A stretch of 60,612 nt of DNA from DASQHM01 sp035632095 (GCA_035632095.1 DASQHM010000034.1:1-60612); one strand, 5' to 3'; counted from the stretch's first letter, positions 1 to 8,598 are shown. Made by a program: numbers and translations. Notes: generated by a model from the letters alone, not told the origin.

Positions 1-826
1 ACGCGCCGGGGTCGCCTGCGGTTGGATAAAACAGCTGCTCGCCGTTGATCTTGTAGCCGGCGATGGCGCGCTGTCCCTCGGCCGAAACCAGCCAGTCGAT
101 GAATTCCTGCCCCAGCTCCTTTTTCACGTTCGGATGCTTCATGGGATTTACCAGCATGACGCCGTACTGGTTGAAGAGCCGGTGGTCGCCTTGCACAACG
201 ATGACAAGATCACCCTTGTGCTGGAACGAAAGCCAGGTGCCGCGGTCGGAGAGCACATAGGCATCGCTGGCCGACGCGATGTTGAGCGCTGCGCCCATGC
301 CTTGGCCGATCGACTTGTACCAGCTGCCCTTCTCGGCGGCGATGTCGATGCCAGCGAGCTTCCAGAGATTGAGCTCGGCGATATGCGTGCCTGACCGGTC
401 GCCGCGGGAGATGAACGGCAAGGCCTTGTCCTTGAGCATCTTCAGCGCGGCAACAATATCCTTCGTCCCCTTGATGCCGGCCGGATCGCTCTTCGGCCCG
501 ATCAGGACGAAGTCGTTGTACATCACCGGAAAGCGCTTGACGCCGAAGCCTTCCGCCAGAAATTTCTCTTCCGCCGACTTGGCGTGGACGAAGACGACGT
601 CGGCGTCGCCGCGCCGAGCGGTGTCGAGCGCCTGGCCGGTGCCGAGCGCGATCACCTTCACATCGATCCCGGTCTTGGCCTTAAACAGCGGCAGGAGATA
701 GCCGAAGAGGCCGGAATCCTCCGTCGAGGTGGTCGAGGCGACAACAATCGATTTTTCTCCCGCGGCCGCGGGTCCGGCAAGAGCGGCTACGGCGACAAGC
801 GCGATCAAAAAGCGGCGCATCAGCAT
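1..826 (-). CDS. tupA: Tungstate ABC transporter substrate-binding protein (partial, 3' end outside window)
   Basis: This is a periplasmic binding protein for tungstate (possibly molybdate). Translation from the ATG at 826 gives a signal peptide (MLMRRFLIALVAVAALAG, ending near AAA-GE), then the segment VVASTTSTEDSGL, the anion-binding signature of TupA-type proteins, and later DRSGTH and WLVSAEGQRAI, also typical. About 275 codons are visible with no stop before position 1, so only the C-terminus is missing. An in-frame ATG at 820 is an alternative start. It is the last gene of a minus-strand operon after permease and ATPase, 22 bases behind the ATPase stop. Discrimination of tungstate from molybdate cannot be made by eye; the TTSTEDSG motif favours tungstate. 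Confidence 0.88.
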   Translation of the reverse strand, partial: MLMRRFLIALVAVAALAGPAAAGEKSIVVASTTSTEDSGLFGYLLPLFKAKTGIDVKVIALGTGQALDTARRGDADVVFVHAKSAEEKFLAEGFGVKRFPVMYNDFVLIGPKSDPAGIKGTKDIVAALKMLKDKALPFISRGDRSGTHIAELNLWKLAGIDIAAEKGSWYKSIGQGMGAALNIASASDAYVLSDRGTWLSFQHKGDLVIVVQGDHRLFNQYGVMLVNPMKHPNVKKELGQEFIDWLVSAEGQRAIAGYKINGEQLFYPTAGDPGA

Positions 827-848
827 GCGTTTCCATCAATTCATTCGA

Positions 849-1571
849 TTAGACCAGCAGTTCGCCGGCAATGAACCGTCTTGCCTCGCTGGTTTGCGGC
901 GCGTTGAAGAAATCCGATGCGGCGGCGGTTTCGACGATGCGCCCGCGGTGCAGCAGAACGATGTCGCCTGCGAGCCGTCGCGCCTCGCCGAGATCGTGCG
1001 TCGACATCACCACCTTGATGCCGCGGCGGCCGATGCTGCTAATGATGTCCTCTATCGCCTTGACGGAAGCGGGATCGAGGCTCGCGGTCGGCTCGTCTAG
1101 AAACAGCACGGCGGGGTTGCGGGCGAGCGCGCGCGCGAGCGCGACGCGCTGCTGCTCGCCGCCGGACAGGCGCCGCGCCGGCCGCCCCGCCAAGTGTTCG
1201 AGCCCCACCAGCGCCAGCAATTCGGCGACCATGATCTTCTGGCGGGGACGTGGAATACCGGCCGCGCGCAGCGCATATCGGATGTTGCCGCCGGCGTTGC
1301 GCCGCAGCATCGTCGGACGCTGGAACACGATGGCACGCCGGGTCGGCGGGGAACTTTCTTTCGCGCCCCAGGTGACGCGCCCGCGCGATGGCGCCATGAG
1401 ACCCATCGCCATCCGCAACAACGTCGTCTTGCCGGCGCCGTTCGGCCCGATCAGCACGGTCGGTGCGCCCGGATTAAACGCAAGCGAAATGCGGTCGAGC
1501 ACGGTCACCGCGCCGATTGCGACGGTGACATCCTCGATGATGATCGGCAGGTCGGTGACCGGCGCGTGCAT
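849..1571 (-). CDS. tupC: Tungstate ABC transporter ATP-binding protein
   Basis: The ATPase subunit energises tungstate import. The 240-residue protein has all ABC motifs: Walker A GPNGAGKTT at residues 42-50, Q-loop Gln84, signature LSGGE at 135-139 and Walker B FLDEP at 157-161, then the H-loop in STHD. The ATG at 1571 was chosen because it lies 2 bases behind the permease stop and gives a standard N-terminus; the reading frame stays open further upstream inside tupB, but that part does not look like protein. It has no C-terminal molybdate-binding (Mop) extension, unlike ModC, which supports the Tup assignment. Confidence 0.9.
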   Translation of the reverse strand: MHAPVTDLPIIIEDVTVAIGAVTVLDRISLAFNPGAPTVLIGPNGAGKTTLLRMAMGLMAPSRGRVTWGAKESSPPTRRAIVFQRPTMLRRNAGGNIRYALRAAGIPRPRQKIMVAELLALVGLEHLAGRPARRLSGGEQQRVALARALARNPAVLFLDEPTASLDPASVKAIEDIISSIGRRGIKVVMSTHDLGEARRLAGDIVLLHRGRIVETAAASDFFNAPQTSEARRFIAGELLV

Positions 1572-1573
1572 AC

Positions 1574-2266
1574 TTACCCAGCCATGCGTTCGCTGGCGCG
1601 CCGCACGCCCCAGGCGAGCGCGTTGATCGCGACGACGATCGCGATCAGCACCATGCCGAGCCCGATCGCCAGCGGCAGATTGCCCTTGGATGTCTCCAAA
1701 GCGACGGCCGTCGTCATCGTGCGGGTGAAGCCGTCGATGTTGCCGCCGACGATGATGACAGCGCCGACCTCGGCGGCCGCGCGTCCGAAGCCCGCCAGCA
1801 AAGCCGTAACCAGGCTGAGGCGCGCATCCCAGATCAGCGTGGCCACCCGGCCGAGCGGCCCGATATTCATCGCGGTAAGCTCGTCGCGGTAGTCGAGCCA
1901 TAGATCCTCGATGGTCTGACGCGTGAGCGCGGCGATGATCGGCGCCACCAGCATCGTCTGCGCGATGACCATCGCCGTGGGCGTGAACAGAATCCCGAAT
2001 TCGCCGAGCGGGCCCGATCGTGACAGCGCTAGATAGACCACCAATCCGACGACCACCGGCGGCAGGCCCATCATGGCGTTGAGAACAACGACGACGCCTT
2101 CGCGGCCGCGAAACCGGATGAGCGCCAACATCGCTCCGATGGGGACACCGACAAGGGCGGCAAAAAACACCGCCGAAAGGCTTACGATCAGCGACAACCG
2201 CACGATTGCAATCAGCGCGGGATCGGCGGTCAGCACAAGCTGAAGCGCAGATACGTCATCCGGCAT
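1574..2266 (-). CDS. tupB: Tungstate ABC transporter permease
   Basis: This inner-membrane channel subunit has 230 residues with about five hydrophobic segments, starting with an N-terminal one (IVRLSLIVSLSAVFFAALVG) and including GLPPVVVGLVVYLAL. The segment AAEVGAVIIVGGNI is characteristic of TupB permeases. The ATG at 2266 was chosen over a longer frame reaching 2374 because GGGGAG lies just upstream at proper spacing and the extra N-terminus (rich in Cys, Arg and Ser) is not membrane-like. It is the first gene of the operon permease-ATPase-binding protein and is divergent from the regulator at 2349, with 82 bases between them. Confidence 0.88.
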   Translation of the reverse strand: MPDDVSALQLVLTADPALIAIVRLSLIVSLSAVFFAALVGVPIGAMLALIRFRGREGVVVVLNAMMGLPPVVVGLVVYLALSRSGPLGEFGILFTPTAMVIAQTMLVAPIIAALTRQTIEDLWLDYRDELTAMNIGPLGRVATLIWDARLSLVTALLAGFGRAAAEVGAVIIVGGNIDGFTRTMTTAVALETSKGNLPLAIGLGMVLIAIVVAINALAWGVRRASERMAG

Positions 2267-2330
2267 CGCGAAATCTCCCCGCGCGCATCTTGTGCAGATG
2301 CCACCAATATGGTCAATTTGCGAAATCCGT

Positions 2331-2346
2331 GCATATTTTTGCATAT
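2331..2346. promoter_or_regulatory. Tandem GCATAT repeat in the tup/regulator divergent promoter
   Basis: GCATAT occurs at 2331-2336 and again at 2341-2346, exactly 10 bases apart, so both copies face the same side of the helix. The element is AT-rich in a GC-rich setting and abuts the GTG start of the regulator gene. Its position suggests an operator for autoregulation and control of the tup operon. This is inference from spacing; no consensus for this regulator family is known to me. Confidence 0.4.
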
Positions 2347-2348
2347 AG

Positions 2349-3242
2349 GTGCCTGTGCCCGAGCTGCTCACCACCGACGAAGCCGCCGATTATCTGCGCC
2401 TCTCGGAGCGCAAGCTTTACGCGCTGGTGGCGCAAGGCGCGGTGCCTTGCACCAAAGTCACGGGCCGCTGGCTGTTCCCGCGCGCCGCGCTCGACCGTTG
2501 GGTCATGGCCGGACTGATCGCCCCGTCGGCGCTGGCCCGCCTCCCAGCGCCGCCGATCGTCGGCGGCAGTCATGACCCGCTGCTGGACTGGGCGCTGCGG
2601 GAAAGCGGCTGCGGTCTCGCAAGCCTGCCGGAAGGGAGCGAGGAAGGGCTGCGGCGCTTGGCGCGCGGCGAGGTGGTGGCCGCTTCCATCCACCTGCATT
2701 CGCTCGAGGGCGACGATGAGCAGGCCAATCTCGCCGCGGTCGCCGATGCGCCGGGACTGCATGATGCCGTGGTGATCGCCTTCGCGCGACGCGAGCAGGG
2801 CATCCTGGTTGCGCCGGGCAACCCGAAGAAGCTCAGCGACATCGTCTCGGTGGCAAAACGCGGTGCGCGCATGGCGCAACGGCCCGCCGGCGCCGGCGCC
2901 CAGCTCCTGCTTCTCGCGGTGTTGGCGCGCGCCGGGATCGCGGCGGATATGCTCACTCTGGTGAAGCCGGTATGTCCGACCGGGCCGGACATCGCGCAGG
3001 CGGTGCGATCGGGACGGGCCGATTGCGGCATCGCCACCCGGTCGGTCGCGCTCGCGGCGGGCCTTGAATTCCTGCCCTTGGCGTGGGAGCGGTTCGATCT
3101 CGTGCTGCGGCAGCGCGACTATTTCTCGCCGGGCCTGCAGACGCTATTCGGGTTTCTGCGCACGACGGTCCTGCGCGAACGCGCGAGCGAGCTTGGCGGG
3201 TATGATGTCGACACGATCGGCGAGGTCCGCCTGGTCAACTAG
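2349..3242 (+). CDS. Helix-turn-helix regulator with PBP-like (molybdate/tungstate-type) sensor domain
   Basis: This is probably a one-component regulator of the tup operon. The N-terminal 55 or so residues form an excisionase/MerR-like winged helix (LTTDEAADYLRLSERKLYAL, then WLFPRAALDRWV). From about residue 75 (GGSHDPLLDWAL) it matches the PBP_like domain (Pfam PF12727), a cytoplasmic relative of periplasmic oxyanion-binding proteins. The 297-residue length fits that architecture. The start is GTG at 2349; a GTG at 2355 is equally possible and would move the start clear of the GCATAT repeat. Divergent placement beside tupBCA suggests it senses tungstate or molybdate directly. The ligand is inferred from context. 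Confidence 0.78.
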   Translation: MPVPELLTTDEAADYLRLSERKLYALVAQGAVPCTKVTGRWLFPRAALDRWVMAGLIAPSALARLPAPPIVGGSHDPLLDWALRESGCGLASLPEGSEEGLRRLARGEVVAASIHLHSLEGDDEQANLAAVADAPGLHDAVVIAFARREQGILVAPGNPKKLSDIVSVAKRGARMAQRPAGAGAQLLLLAVLARAGIAADMLTLVKPVCPTGPDIAQAVRSGRADCGIATRSVALAAGLEFLPLAWERFDLVLRQRDYFSPGLQTLFGFLRTTVLRERASELGGYDVDTIGEVRLVN

Positions 3243-3316
3243 AGAGATTGCCGGCCGCCGAGCGCCAAGCGTGTCCGTTTAAGCTTCGGTTAACCTTGGA
3301 GGATTCGCGCAAATCC

Positions 3317-3345
3317 TTGCATTTGCACGGCGGAACGCATATGTA
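3317..3345 (+). promoter_or_regulatory. Predicted sigma-70 promoter of rpoZ
   Basis: TTGCAT at 3317-3322 and TATGTA at 3340-3345 are separated by exactly 17 bases, a good match to a housekeeping promoter. The predicted transcript start near 3352 leaves a leader of about 33 bases before the rpoZ ATG at 3385. Confidence 0.5.
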
Positions 3346-3384
3346 TCTGAATAATCCACGTCGACAACCGGAGTTTTTCGCCCG

Positions 3385-3780
3385 ATGGCACGCGTCACCG
3401 TAGAGGATTGCATCCTCCAGGTTCCCAACCGTTTCGAACTCGTCATGTTGGCCGCCCAGCGCGCGCGGGCGGTTTCCGCCGGCGCCACGATCACGGTCGA
3501 TCGCGACAACGACAAGAACCCAGTGGTCGCCTTGCGCGAGATCGCCGACAAGACCGTCGAGCTGGACCAGCTTCGCACCGCCGTCGTCAGCGGCCTGCAG
3601 CGTCACGTCGAAGTTGACGAACCGGTCGAGGACAATATGGCCAACCTCATGACCGGCAGCGAATGGGCGGGTGTCGCCCAGGGCGAAGCGACGCAGCGCG
3701 AGGGTACGTCGGTGCTGGAGGCCGACGAAGCGGACGAAGTCGACGAGGCGGATGCCCCTGGCGAAGTGGCGGAGGAATAG
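3385..3780 (+). CDS. rpoZ: DNA-directed RNA polymerase omega subunit
   Basis: Omega subunit (131 residues), which aids assembly and stability of RNA polymerase and is part of a ppGpp site in proteobacteria. The N-terminus MARVTVEDC, then NRFELVMLAAQRAR and VALREIADKTV, is the classic omega signature. The C-terminal third is a long acidic tail rich in Glu, Asp and Ala (residues about 112-131), common in alphaproteobacteria. It sits directly before rsh, the conserved rpoZ-spoT pairing. Confidence 0.96.
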   Translation: MARVTVEDCILQVPNRFELVMLAAQRARAVSAGATITVDRDNDKNPVVALREIADKTVELDQLRTAVVSGLQRHVEVDEPVEDNMANLMTGSEWAGVAQGEATQREGTSVLEADEADEVDEADAPGEVAEE

Positions 3781-3804
3781 CCGCCGGTCCGCGGATGATT
3801 TGAA

Positions 3805-3843
3805 CGCCGGCGCCTTAGGCGCTGCCGGCGCGGGGCTTTATTT
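3805..3843 (+). terminator. Imperfect hairpin after rpoZ
   Basis: An outer 7-bp stem (CGCCGGC at 3805-3811 with GCCGGCG at 3824-3830) encloses an inner GCC-TTA-GGC stem, with a 3-base bulge on the right arm. GGGGCTTTATTT follows. It could terminate or attenuate transcription between rpoZ and rsh, 38 bases before the rsh start. The T-tract is interrupted, so termination would be partial. Confidence 0.4.
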
Positions 3844-3867
3844 CCGAGCGCAGATTGCGAGCCGGCC

Positions 3868-6012
3868 ATGATCCGGCAAGTCGACCTGGTCGAGAAGGTC
3901 ATGTCCTACGATCCGAACGCGGACGAGGACCTGCTCAATCGCGCCTATGTGTTTTCGCTCAAGGCGCATGGCGCCCAGAAACGCGCCTCGGGCGATCCCT
4001 ACTTTTCACACCCGCTCGAAGTCGCCGGCATCCTCACCGGCATGAAGCTCGACACGGCGACGATCGCGACGGCGCTGCTGCACGACACCATCGAAGACAC
4101 CGTCGCGACCTATCAGGAGATCGAGCGCGGTTTCGGCCCCCAGATCGCCAAGCTGGTCGACGGCGTGACCAAGCTATCGCGGCTCGAGCAGCAATCGGAC
4201 CGCGCGCGGCAGGCGGAGAATTTCCGCAAGCTGCTGCTGGCCATGTCGAACGACATTCGCGTGCTCCTGGTCAAGCTCGCCGACCGGCTGCACAACATGC
4301 GCACCCTCGCGTTCATCCGCGATCCGGAAAAACGCAAGCGCATCGCGTTGGAGACGATGGAGATCTACGCCCCGCTCGCCGAGCGGATCGGCATGCAGGA
4401 AATGAAGGACGAGCTGGAAGACCTGTCCTTCGGCGAACTCAACACCGAAGCGCGCCAGTCGGTCATTGCGCGGCTGGAGTATTTGCGCGAGCACGGCGGC
4501 GACCTGGTGCAGCGCATCACCGACCAGCTCAAACGGACCCTGGCCGAGGCGGGCGTCGACAGCTGGGTGTCGGGCCGGCAGAAGCGCCCGTATTCGATCT
4601 GGCGCAAGATGGAGCACAAGAACATCTCGTTCGAGCAACTGTCCGACATCATGGCATTCCGCATCGTCGTGGCCGACATGGAAGCCTGCTACCGGGCGCT
4701 GGGCGTGGTCCACAACGCCTATCCGATGGTCCCGGGCCGCTTCAAGGACTACATCTCCACGCCGAAGCTCAACGGCTACCGGTCGATCCACACGACCGTG
4801 ATCGGACCCGAGCGGCAGCGCATCGAGATCCAGATTCGCACCAAGGAAATGCACGAGGTCGCCGACCTCGGCGTCGCCGCGCATTGGCAATACAAGCAGG
4901 AATCGCCCGAGGCGGACACAAACCAGTACCGCTGGCTTCGCGAGCTGCTCGAAATCCTGGAACACGCCTCCGATCCCGAGGAGTTCCTCGAACACACGAA
5001 GCTCAACATGTTCCAGGATCAAGTGTTCTGCTTCACGCCGAAGGGCGACCTGATCAGCCTGCCGCGCGGCGCGACGCCGGTGGACTTTGCCTATGCGGTG
5101 CATTCGGACGTGGGCGACACCTGCGTCGGCGCGAAGATCAACGGACGGCTGATCCCGCTCCGCACCGAACTCGCGAACGGCGACCAGGTGGAGATATTGC
5201 GCTCCAAGACGCAGACGCCGTCCCCCACCTGGGAGAATTTCGTCGTCACCGGCAAAGCCCGCTCGCGGATCCGCCGCTTCATCCGCAACCAGCAGCGCTC
5301 GCAATACATCGATCTCGGCAAGGCCATACTCCAAAAGGCCTTTCGCGATGAAGGACACACATTCTCCGACAAGGCGATCGAAAGCGGCGTGAAGGTTCTC
5401 AAGCTGAAGACGCCCGACGATCTTTACGCCGACGTGGGCGACGGCACACTCACGGGCCGCGGTGTCATCGACGCGATCTTTCCGGGTCAGCGGCGGAAGG
5501 ACGAGGGCGAGAACGTGGTCCCGCTGGCCCGCGCGCGCGCGCGCCAGGCCAAGACGGCGCCCGGCGTTTCCATTCGGGGCCTCATTCCCGGCATGGCGAT
5601 GCATTTCGCCGGCTGCTGCCATCCGCTGCCGGGCGACCGGATCATCGGCATCGTCACCACGGGCAAAGGCGTCACCATCCACACCATCGATTGCGAGACG
5701 CTGGAGCAATTCGTCAACACGCCCGAGCGTTGGCTCGACGTGAGCTGGGACATGGACGCCGACAACCCCGAGGTCCATGTCGGGCGCATCACCACGATCG
5801 TCACCAACGAACCGGGTTCGCTTTCGGCGCTTTCGACCGTAATCGCCAAGAATCGCGGCAACATCATCAATCTGAAGATCACCAACCGGTCGCCGGAGTT
5901 TTTCGAGATGATCGTGGACATCGAGGTGCGGAACGTAAAGCACTTGACCAACATCATCGCCGCGCTGCGCGCGGATCCGGCCATCAGCTCGGTGGATCGC
6001 GCCCGCGGCTGA
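3868..6012 (+). CDS. rsh: Bifunctional (p)ppGpp synthetase/hydrolase
   Basis: The stringent-response enzyme of alphaproteobacteria (714 residues) makes and degrades (p)ppGpp. The hydrolase HD domain is intact: His48, His72-Asp73 in LLHDTIEDT, and Asp139 in KLADRLHN. The synthetase domain carries SGRQKRPYSIW and the loop GRFKDYIS, whose RFKD motif is typical of bifunctional rather than synthetase-only enzymes. A TGS domain (VFCFTPKGDLISLPRG) follows near residues 385-445, then a conserved Cys-containing segment (FAGCCHPLPGD) and a C-terminal ACT domain. The start at 3868 matches the family N-terminus. The next gene starts 8 bases after the stop. Confidence 0.96.
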   Translation: MIRQVDLVEKVMSYDPNADEDLLNRAYVFSLKAHGAQKRASGDPYFSHPLEVAGILTGMKLDTATIATALLHDTIEDTVATYQEIERGFGPQIAKLVDGVTKLSRLEQQSDRARQAENFRKLLLAMSNDIRVLLVKLADRLHNMRTLAFIRDPEKRKRIALETMEIYAPLAERIGMQEMKDELEDLSFGELNTEARQSVIARLEYLREHGGDLVQRITDQLKRTLAEAGVDSWVSGRQKRPYSIWRKMEHKNISFEQLSDIMAFRIVVADMEACYRALGVVHNAYPMVPGRFKDYISTPKLNGYRSIHTTVIGPERQRIEIQIRTKEMHEVADLGVAAHWQYKQESPEADTNQYRWLRELLEILEHASDPEEFLEHTKLNMFQDQVFCFTPKGDLISLPRGATPVDFAYAVHSDVGDTCVGAKINGRLIPLRTELANGDQVEILRSKTQTPSPTWENFVVTGKARSRIRRFIRNQQRSQYIDLGKAILQKAFRDEGHTFSDKAIESGVKVLKLKTPDDLYADVGDGTLTGRGVIDAIFPGQRRKDEGENVVPLARARARQAKTAPGVSIRGLIPGMAMHFAGCCHPLPGDRIIGIVTTGKGVTIHTIDCETLEQFVNTPERWLDVSWDMDADNPEVHVGRITTIVTNEPGSLSALSTVIAKNRGNIINLKITNRSPEFFEMIVDIEVRNVKHLTNIIAALRADPAISSVDRARG

Positions 6013-6020
6013 AACAACCC

Positions 6021-6566
6021 GTGTTTCGACGGCGCAAACCTCGCGGCTGGCGGCAACGGCTGCGCGAAGCGATCTGGCCGAAGGCAGGCTGGAGGCGAAC
6101 GGCGCGTTACTACGGGCACCGGCTGCTGCGGCTTAACGACACGCCCTACAGCATCGCGGCTGGCCTTGCCAATGGGGTCGCCATCAGCTTCACGCCGTTT
6201 CTCGGCTTTCACGTGATCTTGGCCTGCCTGCTGTCCTGGGCCGTCCGCGGCAACATCCTTGCGGCGGTGCTCGGCACGTCGTTCGCCAATCCCTGGACGC
6301 TCCCGCTGATCTCGCTTTGGACCTACCGCTTGGGCCGGCTGATCTACGCGATCGAAGGCGAACGGCCGCTGCCGGCGGAATTCACCCTGGACTTTCTGCG
6401 GCGGCATTTCTGGGACATCTTCGCGCCGATGGCCGTCGGCGGTATGTTAAGCGCGTCCGTCGTGTGGCTGGGCGTGTTCTTCGTGGCCCGCGGCGCCATT
6501 CATGGCAGACGCCAGAGGCGGCACTCCCGCCGTCTTGCATCGCTGAGCAGGAACGCAAAGGAATGA
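6021..6566 (+). CDS. DUF2062 domain membrane protein
   Basis: A 181-residue inner-membrane protein of unknown function. It contains the DUF2062 hallmarks FTPFLGFH (residues 57-64) and GTSFANPWT (85-93), about three hydrophobic segments, and very basic termini (RRRKPRGWRQR at the start, HGRRQRRHSRR near the end). The GTG at 6021 lies 8 bases after the rsh stop and was taken as start; no ATG gives a better N-terminus. Its stop overlaps the pdxJ start (ATGA at 6563), so translation is probably coupled. Confidence 0.85.
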   Translation: MFRRRKPRGWRQRLREAIWPKAGWRRTARYYGHRLLRLNDTPYSIAAGLANGVAISFTPFLGFHVILACLLSWAVRGNILAAVLGTSFANPWTLPLISLWTYRLGRLIYAIEGERPLPAEFTLDFLRRHFWDIFAPMAVGGMLSASVVWLGVFFVARGAIHGRRQRRHSRRLASLSRNAKE

Positions 6567-7318
6567 CCGGCAAACTTCGCCTCGGCGTGAACATCGACCA
6601 TGTCGCCACCATCCGAAACGCCCGCGGCGGCACACACCCCGATCCCGTGCGCGCCGCGCGCCTTGCGGCGGCCGCGGGAGCGGACGGCATCACGGCGCAC
6701 CTGCGGGAAGACCGGCGGCACATTTCGGACGCGGACATCGACCGTTTGATGCAGCAGATCGAGCTGCCGCTCAATCTGGAAATGGCCGCGACCGAAGAGA
6801 TGCTGCAGATCGCACTCCGGCACCGTCCGCACGCGTGCTGCCTTGTCCCCGAGCGTCGCGAGGAGCGCACGACCGAAGGCGGGCTCGACGCGGCCGGGCA
6901 GCACAATCACCTGAAGCCCTTCGTATCGCGACTCAATGACGCGGGCATCCGAGTCTCGCTGTTCATCGAGGCGACCCGCCGCCAATTGGACGCCGGCCGG
7001 GCGCTCGGCGCGCCAGTCGTCGAACTGCACACCGGCCGCTATTGCGAGGCGGAAGCCGACCGGCGCCCGGCGGAGCTCGCGCGTCTGGTCGAAGGGGCGG
7101 CGATCGCCGAGTCACTCGGCCTCGAATGCCATGCGGGTCATGGGTTGAGCTTCGACACGGTCGGGCCGGTAGCGGCAATTCCGACCATTGCCGAGCTCAA
7201 CATCGGTCACTTTCTGGTTGGCGAGGCGATCTTCGGCGGCTTGGAGAGTTCGATCAAGCGCATGCGCGCCCTGATGGACCAGGCGCGTGCCGCGGCGAGC
7301 GGCGCGAAGAGCGCATGA
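6563..7318 (+). CDS. pdxJ: Pyridoxine 5'-phosphate synthase
   Basis: Last step of DXP-dependent vitamin B6 synthesis: it condenses 1-deoxy-D-xylulose 5-phosphate with 3-amino-2-oxopropyl phosphate to pyridoxine 5'-phosphate. The 251 residues show the family blocks NIDHVATIRNARGG (His13), HLREDRRHI, NLEMAAT (Glu73), LVPERREERTTEGG and CHAGHGL. It is a cytoplasmic TIM-barrel octamer in the family. Start and stop overlap the neighbours by 4 bases each (ATGA), showing tight operon packing. The pdxJ-acpS pairing is widespread in proteobacteria. Confidence 0.97.
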   Translation: MTGKLRLGVNIDHVATIRNARGGTHPDPVRAARLAAAAGADGITAHLREDRRHISDADIDRLMQQIELPLNLEMAATEEMLQIALRHRPHACCLVPERREERTTEGGLDAAGQHNHLKPFVSRLNDAGIRVSLFIEATRRQLDAGRALGAPVVELHTGRYCEAEADRRPAELARLVEGAAIAESLGLECHAGHGLSFDTVGPVAAIPTIAELNIGHFLVGEAIFGGLESSIKRMRALMDQARAAASGAKSA

Positions 7319-7740
7319 TTCTCGGCCTCGGCAACGACATCATCGATATCGATCGCATCGAGCGCACGTTGACGCGCTTTGGCGACCGGTTCGTGCAGCG
7401 GGTCTTCACCGAAACCGAGCAGCGAAAGTCGGACCGGCGCGCCAATCGCGCCGCCTCCTATGCGCGTCGTTTTGCCGCAAAGGAGGCCTGCGCCAAGGCG
7501 CTCGGAACCGGATTGCGGCGGGGCGTGTTCTGGCGGGATATGGGCGTGGTCAATCTTCCGGGAGGCAAGCCCACGATCGCGCTGACCGGAGGCGCCCTGG
7601 CCCGCCTGCAGGCGATCACGCCGGCCGGAATGACGGCTCAGATCGATGTGAGCATTACTGACGACCATCCGTTGGCGCAAGCCATCGTCATTATCTCCGC
7701 GGTCCCGGAACAAAGCGGCTCGGGCGGCAAACCCGCTTGA
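7315..7740 (+). CDS. acpS: Holo-[acyl-carrier-protein] synthase
   Basis: Transfers 4'-phosphopantetheine from CoA to apo-ACP, switching on fatty-acid synthesis. The 141-residue protein has the two magnesium-binding motifs of the family: Asp8 in GNDIIDIDRIE and Glu57 in RRFAAKEACAKALG. The C-terminus is about 12 residues longer (QSGSGGKPA) than typical AcpS. It overlaps pdxJ by 4 bases. About 90 bases separate it from lepB. Confidence 0.95.
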   Translation: MILGLGNDIIDIDRIERTLTRFGDRFVQRVFTETEQRKSDRRANRAASYARRFAAKEACAKALGTGLRRGVFWRDMGVVNLPGGKPTIALTGGALARLQAITPAGMTAQIDVSITDDHPLAQAIVIISAVPEQSGSGGKPA

Positions 7741-7830
7741 CAGGGCAGTCCTCGCTTGGCTTGATGCGCCGGCGCGACGGCCGGTATTGCGACCCTTGCC
7801 TGTATGCAACATCAAAGTGCATTTCGATCA

Positions 7831-8598
7831 ATGAACACCAAGAATAAGGGCGGAATCGGCGAATTCGTCCGCACCGTGGTCTATGCGGTGGTTATCGCCA
7901 TCGGCATCCGCACGCTGGCGTACGAGCCGTTCAACATTCCCTCCGAATCCATGCTGCCGACGCTGTTGATCGGCGACTATCTCTTCGTTTCGAAGTTTTC
8001 CTACGGCTATAGCCGGTATTCGTTGCCCTTCGGACCGCCGTTGTTTTCCGGCCGCATATTCGGCCATCAGCCTGAACGGGGCGACGTGGTCGTATTCAAA
8101 TTGCCGCGCGACAATTCGACCGACTACATCAAGCGGGTGGTCGGATTGCCGGGCGACCATCTACAGATGCGGAACGGCGATCTCTACATCAACGGGCAAA
8201 AATGCGAGCGGCGGCAAATCGCCGACTACGTGGATCGCCCGACCGAGGGTGGCGTGCGCCGCATCACGCAGTATATCGAGACTCTGCCGAACGGCGTGCA
8301 GCATCCCGTATTGGCCTTGCATCCCGAATGGGCGGCGGATCCCAACAACGTCGCGAACAACTCGAAGGAATTCGTCGTACCCCCCGGCCAGTATTTCATG
8401 ATGGGCGACAATCGCGACAATTCCGCCGATAGCCGGTTTTCGCCGCAGATGAGCGGCGTCGGCTTCGTTCCGGCCGAGAATCTCGTCGGCCGCGCCGACC
8501 TGCTGTTCTTCTCCATAGACAGCGGCGCGCCGTTCTGGGCCTTTTGGGAATGGCCGTGGACGCTGCGCTTCAAGCGCTTCTTCAATCTCATTCAATGA
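7831..8598 (+). CDS. lepB: Signal peptidase I
   Basis: Membrane-bound serine protease that removes signal peptides of secreted proteins. The 255-residue form has an N-terminal membrane anchor (VVYAVVIAIGIRTLAY), catalytic Ser40 in PSESMLPT, general-base Lys101 in DYIKRVVGLPGD, and the late motif MGDNRDNSADSRF. A start at 7804 adds nine residues (MQHQSAFRS); neither start has a clear ribosome binding site, and 7831 was chosen because the resulting N-terminus resembles other alphaproteobacterial LepB proteins. The stop overlaps the rnc start (ATGA). Confidence 0.93.
   Translation: MNTKNKGGIGEFVRTVVYAVVIAIGIRTLAYEPFNIPSESMLPTLLIGDYLFVSKFSYGYSRYSLPFGPPLFSGRIFGHQPERGDVVVFKLPRDNSTDYIKRVVGLPGDHLQMRNGDLYINGQKCERRQIADYVDRPTEGGVRRITQYIETLPNGVQHPVLALHPEWAADPNNVANNSKEFVVPPGQYFMMGDNRDNSADSRFSPQMSGVGFVPAENLVGRADLLFFSIDSGAPFWAFWEWPWTLRFKRFFNLIQ

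Noticed and set aside
4174..5943. 589-codon open frame on the minus strand opposite rsh
   Set aside because: It mirrors the codon bias of rsh, has no recognisable domain, and the plus strand clearly encodes a full Rsh protein.
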